From Pseudomonadales bacterium (GTDB lineage: Bacteria; Pseudomonadota; Gammaproteobacteria; Pseudomonadales; Azotimanducaceae): a stretch of 36,295 nucleotides of DNA. The DNA lies in assembly GCA_019090385.1 (NCBI GenBank), contig JAHRWB010000126.1, positions 1 to 36,295 of the forward strand. The letters are read 5' to 3'. The notes beneath the pieces are model-generated. The model ran no database searches. It was not told the DNA's origin and was given only the letters and a program-made list of their open reading frames with translations. The position numbers were made by a program, and so were the translations under genes. Shown in pieces: positions 33,118 to 36,295 of the stretch (position 1 is the stretch's first letter; each line of letters starts with the position of its first letter).

Positions 33118-33135
33118 TAAAACGAGGCTCGTGGT

Positions 33136-34113
33136 TTGACAAAAAAATCAAAACGTCCTGTCACGGTCATCACTGGGTATTTGGGTGCGGGTAAAACCAC
33201 ATTAATAAATCGCCTTTTATCTGAGTCGACAAAAAACATTGGCGTATTGGTTAATGATTTTGGTGCCTTGAACATTGATGCAGACCTGATTCGCAACAAT
33301 AACGGCACAACCATGGAACTGACCAACGGCTGCATGTGTTGCCAACTGACCGATGATCTGGCCGATTGCCTGGGAGACTTGTCACGCGCAAATATTGAGG
33401 AAGTAATCATCGAAGCCAGTGGTGTAGCCTTGCCTGGCGCCATTGTAGAGAACTTACAATCCTGGCCGGATTTTGCGCTTTCCGGCGTGTTTAACCTCGT
33501 AGACCCTACAAGCATCGACCAATTATCAGAAAACCGCTTTGCCCGAAAGCTGATCCTTAAACAAATTGCCCAGGCGGATATTCTGCTATTCAGCAAGACA
33601 GACCTTTTGCCGGCGTCAGAACGAAAAACCCTAACCCGGGAATTTATCAAAAAATACAAAAAGCCGGCGTATGACCTAAACCAGGGCGATCTAAAACAAG
33701 GCAAAACAGCATGGATTCTCGACCACACTCTTGACCGGGCGATCCATGAAGCACCCCTGCCCGACCGATCGAGCAACGCGCAAACTAAGATAAAAAACCA
33801 TTCGGGGCATGAGCCGCACCCAGACTTTAGTGCCCCTGCCTTTAGCGCAATGACCGTGCAGACCCAAGCTGCTATCAACCGGGACCAGTTGGATCGCTTT
33901 CTTGCTCAGTATCCCGCCATCGTGAGAGGCAAAGGCTGGTTCACAGATACAGATGGCCAATGCTGGCTATTACAATCCGTTGGGAACAGGCGCAGCTATG
34001 AAAAACAGTCCACGCAGAGCGCATCCAAACTGGTCTTTATTTTTCCATCCGCGCAAAAACCGGTTTTCGATATATTTAAAAACATGGACACTCTCAGTCT
34101 CTATAGGCTTTAA
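33136..34113 (+). CDS. CobW/COG0523 family GTPase, putative metallochaperone
   Basis: G3E-family GTPase of 325 aa. Walker A G-Y-L-G-A-G-K-T-T is at 14-22, the metal-binding G-C-M-C-C at 65-69, and the guanine motif reads S-K-T-D (153-156) instead of N-K-x-D. A histidine-containing linker (N-H-S-G-H-E-P-H) precedes the CobW C-terminal domain. Such proteins deliver Zn, Co or Fe to client enzymes. The start is a TTG with GAGG about 9 bases upstream. It lies 18 bases after the LLM gene and 36 before the monooxygenase gene. Likely clients are metalloenzymes of the same island, such as the amidohydrolases or the alcohol dehydrogenase (inference). Confidence 0.92.
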   Translation: MTKKSKRPVTVITGYLGAGKTTLINRLLSESTKNIGVLVNDFGALNIDADLIRNNNGTTMELTNGCMCCQLTDDLADCLGDLSRANIEEVIIEASGVALPGAIVENLQSWPDFALSGVFNLVDPTSIDQLSENRFARKLILKQIAQADILLFSKTDLLPASERKTLTREFIKKYKKPAYDLNQGDLKQGKTAWILDHTLDRAIHEAPLPDRSSNAQTKIKNHSGHEPHPDFSAPAFSAMTVQTQAAINRDQLDRFLAQYPAIVRGKGWFTDTDGQCWLLQSVGNRRSYEKQSTQSASKLVFIFPSAQKPVFDIFKNMDTLSLYRL

Positions 34114-34149
34114 TTGAGCCAAATCTGATCATTTGAAGGAGTACGTGGT

Positions 34150-35352
34150 ATGACATTCCCCTTACAGATTGCCGAGCGAGACGAGCTTCTCGCCCGGGCA
34201 GAATCGATCCGCCCAATCATTGAAGCAGATGCAGAACAAAACGAAGCTGACCGCACCCTGGCAAAAACTTCGGTAGATGCTCTCTACGATACCGGCCTGC
34301 TAAACATATGTGTTCCACGGTGCCTGGGTGGCCAGGAAGCGGATCCAGTAACCCAGGTCGAAGTCTATGAAGCCATAACAGCCATGGATGCGTCTGCTGG
34401 CTGGTGCCTGGTTATCGGCGCCACCTCGATAGGTGCTCTGGGCAATTCCATCAGTGATACCGCACTGGATGAGGTATTCAAAAATGGTCGTATCCCCAAA
34501 GCTTCCGGTTCCGTTTTTCCATCCGGCCTGGCTGAGAAGGTCGATGGCGGTTATCAAGTCAATGGACGCTGGGCTTTTGGTAGTGCAATTCATCATGCTG
34601 ACTATGTATCCACCGGTGCACTAATCAGCGAAAATGGAAAACCTATTCGAGATGCTAAAGGAAATCCCCAGCTATGCCATATTTGTGTACCTATTAAGGA
34701 TGTAGTTATCGAGGACAACTGGCATTCAAACGGATTGCGGGGCTCAGGTAGTTCTCACTATCGAATCAATAATGTCTTCGTGCCAGATGAATACATACTT
34801 AAACGCATGCAAACCCAACGAGGCGGGAAGTTATTCGATATTCCGACCTACGGTTACGTCGCAGGCTGTCATGCCGGTTTTGCGTTGGGCGTGGCCAAAC
34901 GCAGCCTAAGCGAAATCGTCGCTATGGCCTCTGACACAAGGCGCAAATTGAGCGGCGTGCATCTTTCCGATCGCGGCGCATTCCACAAAGAACTCGGCAT
35001 CATTTCCAGTAAACTCTCCGGTGCCCGACTATTTGCCCTGGATATTCTTAACCAGCTCTGGACCGCCACAAATAACGACGAGCGCATGTCACTGGTGCAA
35101 TGGGGCGAATGCCGCGCAGCTATGACTTATGTTACCGAAGTCGCTGCTGAAGTCGCAGCATTTTCCTACCGCTATGGAGCGGGAAGCGCACTATACCAAC
35201 CACATCCGCTGCAGCGTTATTTGCGTGATATCTATACAGGTATTCAGCATGGTGTTGTCAGTGACGAAAATTATGAAGCCCTGGGCAAGGCTTTAATTGG
35301 TAAAGGCAAGTGGGAACCAATCATTGGCGGGCGCCCCAATAAGGATGCCTAA
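34150..35352 (+). CDS. Acyl-CoA-dehydrogenase-fold flavin monooxygenase (HsaA/DszC-like)
   Basis: Protein of 400 aa with the N-terminal helical, middle beta and C-terminal helical domains of the acyl-CoA dehydrogenase fold, the C-terminal part being of the type 2 kind. G-W-C-L at 77-80, W-A-F-G-S-A near 141-146 and L-R-G-S-G-S near 195-200 are typical of group D two-component monooxygenases such as HsaA, DszC and phenol hydroxylases. The catalytic Glu of true dehydrogenases is not apparent. It would need reduced FMN or FAD from a reductase, and none is encoded in this window. GGAG precedes the ATG. It ends the rightward run. Confidence 0.9.
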   Translation: MTFPLQIAERDELLARAESIRPIIEADAEQNEADRTLAKTSVDALYDTGLLNICVPRCLGGQEADPVTQVEVYEAITAMDASAGWCLVIGATSIGALGNSISDTALDEVFKNGRIPKASGSVFPSGLAEKVDGGYQVNGRWAFGSAIHHADYVSTGALISENGKPIRDAKGNPQLCHICVPIKDVVIEDNWHSNGLRGSGSSHYRINNVFVPDEYILKRMQTQRGGKLFDIPTYGYVAGCHAGFALGVAKRSLSEIVAMASDTRRKLSGVHLSDRGAFHKELGIISSKLSGARLFALDILNQLWTATNNDERMSLVQWGECRAAMTYVTEVAAEVAAFSYRYGAGSALYQPHPLQRYLRDIYTGIQHGVVSDENYEALGKALIGKGKWEPIIGGRPNKDA

Positions 35353-35411
35353 GCCCTCCGTCTAAAACACTATTAAACTGTCAGTTGAATGATTGTTCCA
35401 CATTGATTTCC

Positions 35412-35436
35412 TCAATGACCAGGCATCAGTCATTGA
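35412..35436. terminator. Hairpin between converging genes
   Basis: TCAATGAC (35412-35419) and GTCATTGA (35429-35436) pair perfectly around a 9-base loop. It lies 60 bases after the monooxygenase stop and 26 bases beyond the CoA-transferase stop. There is no clear U-tract, so it is a candidate only. Confidence 0.45.
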
Positions 35437-35461
35437 CAGTGAATTTAGTTGCTCGTTGCTT

Positions 35462-36295
35462 CTAGCCGGCCTCAGCAGCCAATAGAGCAGCCATTTGCTG
35501 CTCGCGAATGGTCGTGGCAGCGGCTACGACATTCTCTATTTCAGCATCATCATACCCCAGCTCCGCCATCACCTCTGCGGTATGCGCACCCAATTCAGGA
35601 CAGGGGCCCTTCACGCTACCCGGTGTCTTATCCATTCGCACCAAATTACCAACCACCTTTGTATCCCCTATGGTCGGCATAGACATTGGCACAATATACT
35701 CGTTAGCAATATTCTGCACGTCACTTACTACGTCTTCGTGACCTCGCACGCGTTCCATTATAAGACCCGGCTGAGAGTACATAAACTCAACCCATTGCGC
35801 CGTCGTTTTTCGGGCAAAACCCGCTTGCAAAACTTTTCGAACCTCATCCGGTTCAGCACCCTCACCCGAAGAACCCAAACGTTTTCCAGGCGTGTTCCAA
35901 TCGCTATCGCCGATCAATTCAAACATTTCAGCAAAGATACACAATGCATCCCAGCTCTCTTCATCCATCGCGTGGGCAAAGGTAAAACATCCGCCATCTT
36001 TTGTGTCATACACACCGTAAGGACCTTTAAGATTCTCCAGATAGGAACCACTAGGCTTCACAGGTACGCCGGTAATCATATAATGCTGAAGCTCCCACAT
36101 TTGTAGCCAGAGTTGTGCACCCAATGCAGAGGTGGAAACTTTTTGCCCGGTGCCGTGCTGCGCCCGGGCGAATAACCCTGTCATCACGCCCAGCGCAAGC
36201 TGCATGGCCCCGGCCATATCCGCAATAGCGGCACTGGGTGGCATGGGCGTCTGTCCCGGTAAGCCAGAAATGCTGGTTAACCCGCCACGCGCCTG
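35462..36295 (-). CDS. Class III CoA-transferase family protein, 5' end outside the window
   Basis: The reading frame is open to the right edge, so the last 277 residues are visible and the start is missing. The first visible residues, Q-A-R-G-G-L-T-S-I-S-G, are the segment directly after the catalytic Asp in this family, so that residue lies about four positions beyond the edge. A-D-M-A-G-A-M and R-A-Q-H-G-T-G-Q, the usual core of the family, follow. The C-terminus closes with P-E-L-G-A-H-T and a run of alanines. It converges with the monooxygenase gene. It is distinct from the two other CoA-transferases here. Confidence 0.88.
   Translation of the reverse strand, partial: QARGGLTSISGLPGQTPMPPSAAIADMAGAMQLALGVMTGLFARAQHGTGQKVSTSALGAQLWLQMWELQHYMITGVPVKPSGSYLENLKGPYGVYDTKDGGCFTFAHAMDEESWDALCIFAEMFELIGDSDWNTPGKRLGSSGEGAEPDEVRKVLQAGFARKTTAQWVEFMYSQPGLIMERVRGHEDVVSDVQNIANEYIVPMSMPTIGDTKVVGNLVRMDKTPGSVKGPCPELGAHTAEVMAELGYDDAEIENVVAAATTIREQQMAALLAAEAG

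Noticed and set aside
33018-33878. 286-codon minus-strand open frame opposite the CobW-like gene
   Set aside because: Long, but its protein is Arg/Ser-rich with no recognisable fold, while the plus strand carries a complete CobW protein with all motifs.
35495-36106. 203-codon plus-strand open frame opposite the partial CoA-transferase
   Set aside because: His/Thr-rich shadow of a conserved family III CoA-transferase; no ribosome site.
1-36295. Biosynthetic gene cluster, phage or defence island
   Set aside because: No NRPS, PKS or terpene core enzyme, no integrase or structural phage gene, and no nuclease/helicase defence set. The lone TerB-like and phosphoesterase genes are not enough.

Overview
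The window looks like a gene-dense chromosomal catabolic island from a marine-type gammaproteobacterium. This is an inference from G+C content near one half (judged by eye), AGGAG-type ribosome sites, and a mix of COG2159 amidohydrolases, class III CoA-transferases, LLM flavoenzymes and TPP decarboxylases. I see no rRNA, tRNA, CRISPR, transposase, integrase or phage gene, and no gene-free stretch longer than 300 bases. I recognise 33 protein-coding genes; two are cut by the window edges. None looks frameshifted.

Layout. (1) 1-3013: the 5' tip of a leftward gene with a signal-peptide-like start, then a rightward pair of an SDR dehydrogenase and a 4-hydroxyacetophenone-monooxygenase-like Baeyer-Villiger monooxygenase. 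(2) 3078-11427: a leftward run of six genes, reading from its 5' end: TPP enzyme, COG2159 amidohydrolase, Ldh/Mdh-type dehydrogenase, second COG2159 amidohydrolase, D-aminoacylase-like amidohydrolase, phosphotriesterase-like hydrolase. This is the most system-like block. (3) 11621-16123: SbcD-like phosphoesterase, CoA-transferase, GST, YkgJ-type Cys-cluster protein and an SDR. (4) 16180-20941: a leftward operon of class II aldolase, benzoylformate-decarboxylase-like TPP enzyme and EamA exporter, divergent from a CoA-transferase that lacks the catalytic Asp. (5) 21083-26429: CBS-pair protein, two divergent crotonase-fold enzymes, a leftward LLM oxidoreductase/GST pair and a medium-chain alcohol dehydrogenase without the structural-zinc cysteines. 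(6) 26594-29524: a leftward acetolactate-synthase-like TPP enzyme with an MFS transporter. (7) 29702-31136: a metallophosphoesterase and a TerB-like protein. (8) 31362-35352: a rightward run of crotonase, LLM oxidoreductase, CobW/COG0523 GTPase and acyl-CoA-dehydrogenase-fold monooxygenase. (9) 35462-36295: the C-terminal part of a third CoA-transferase.

How it may work together (inference). The gene content suggests breakdown of one or more carbonyl-containing, possibly aromatic or cyclic, compounds. Steps would include alcohol/ketone oxidation (SDRs, ADH, Ldh), Baeyer-Villiger or hydroxylating oxygenation, hydrolysis or decarboxylation by amidohydrolases, 2-oxo-acid cleavage by TPP enzymes, CoA activation and crotonase chemistry. 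GSTs, an exporter and an MFS carrier would handle conjugation and transport. The substrate cannot be read from sequence. No transcription factor is encoded here, although several intergenic palindromes look like operators.
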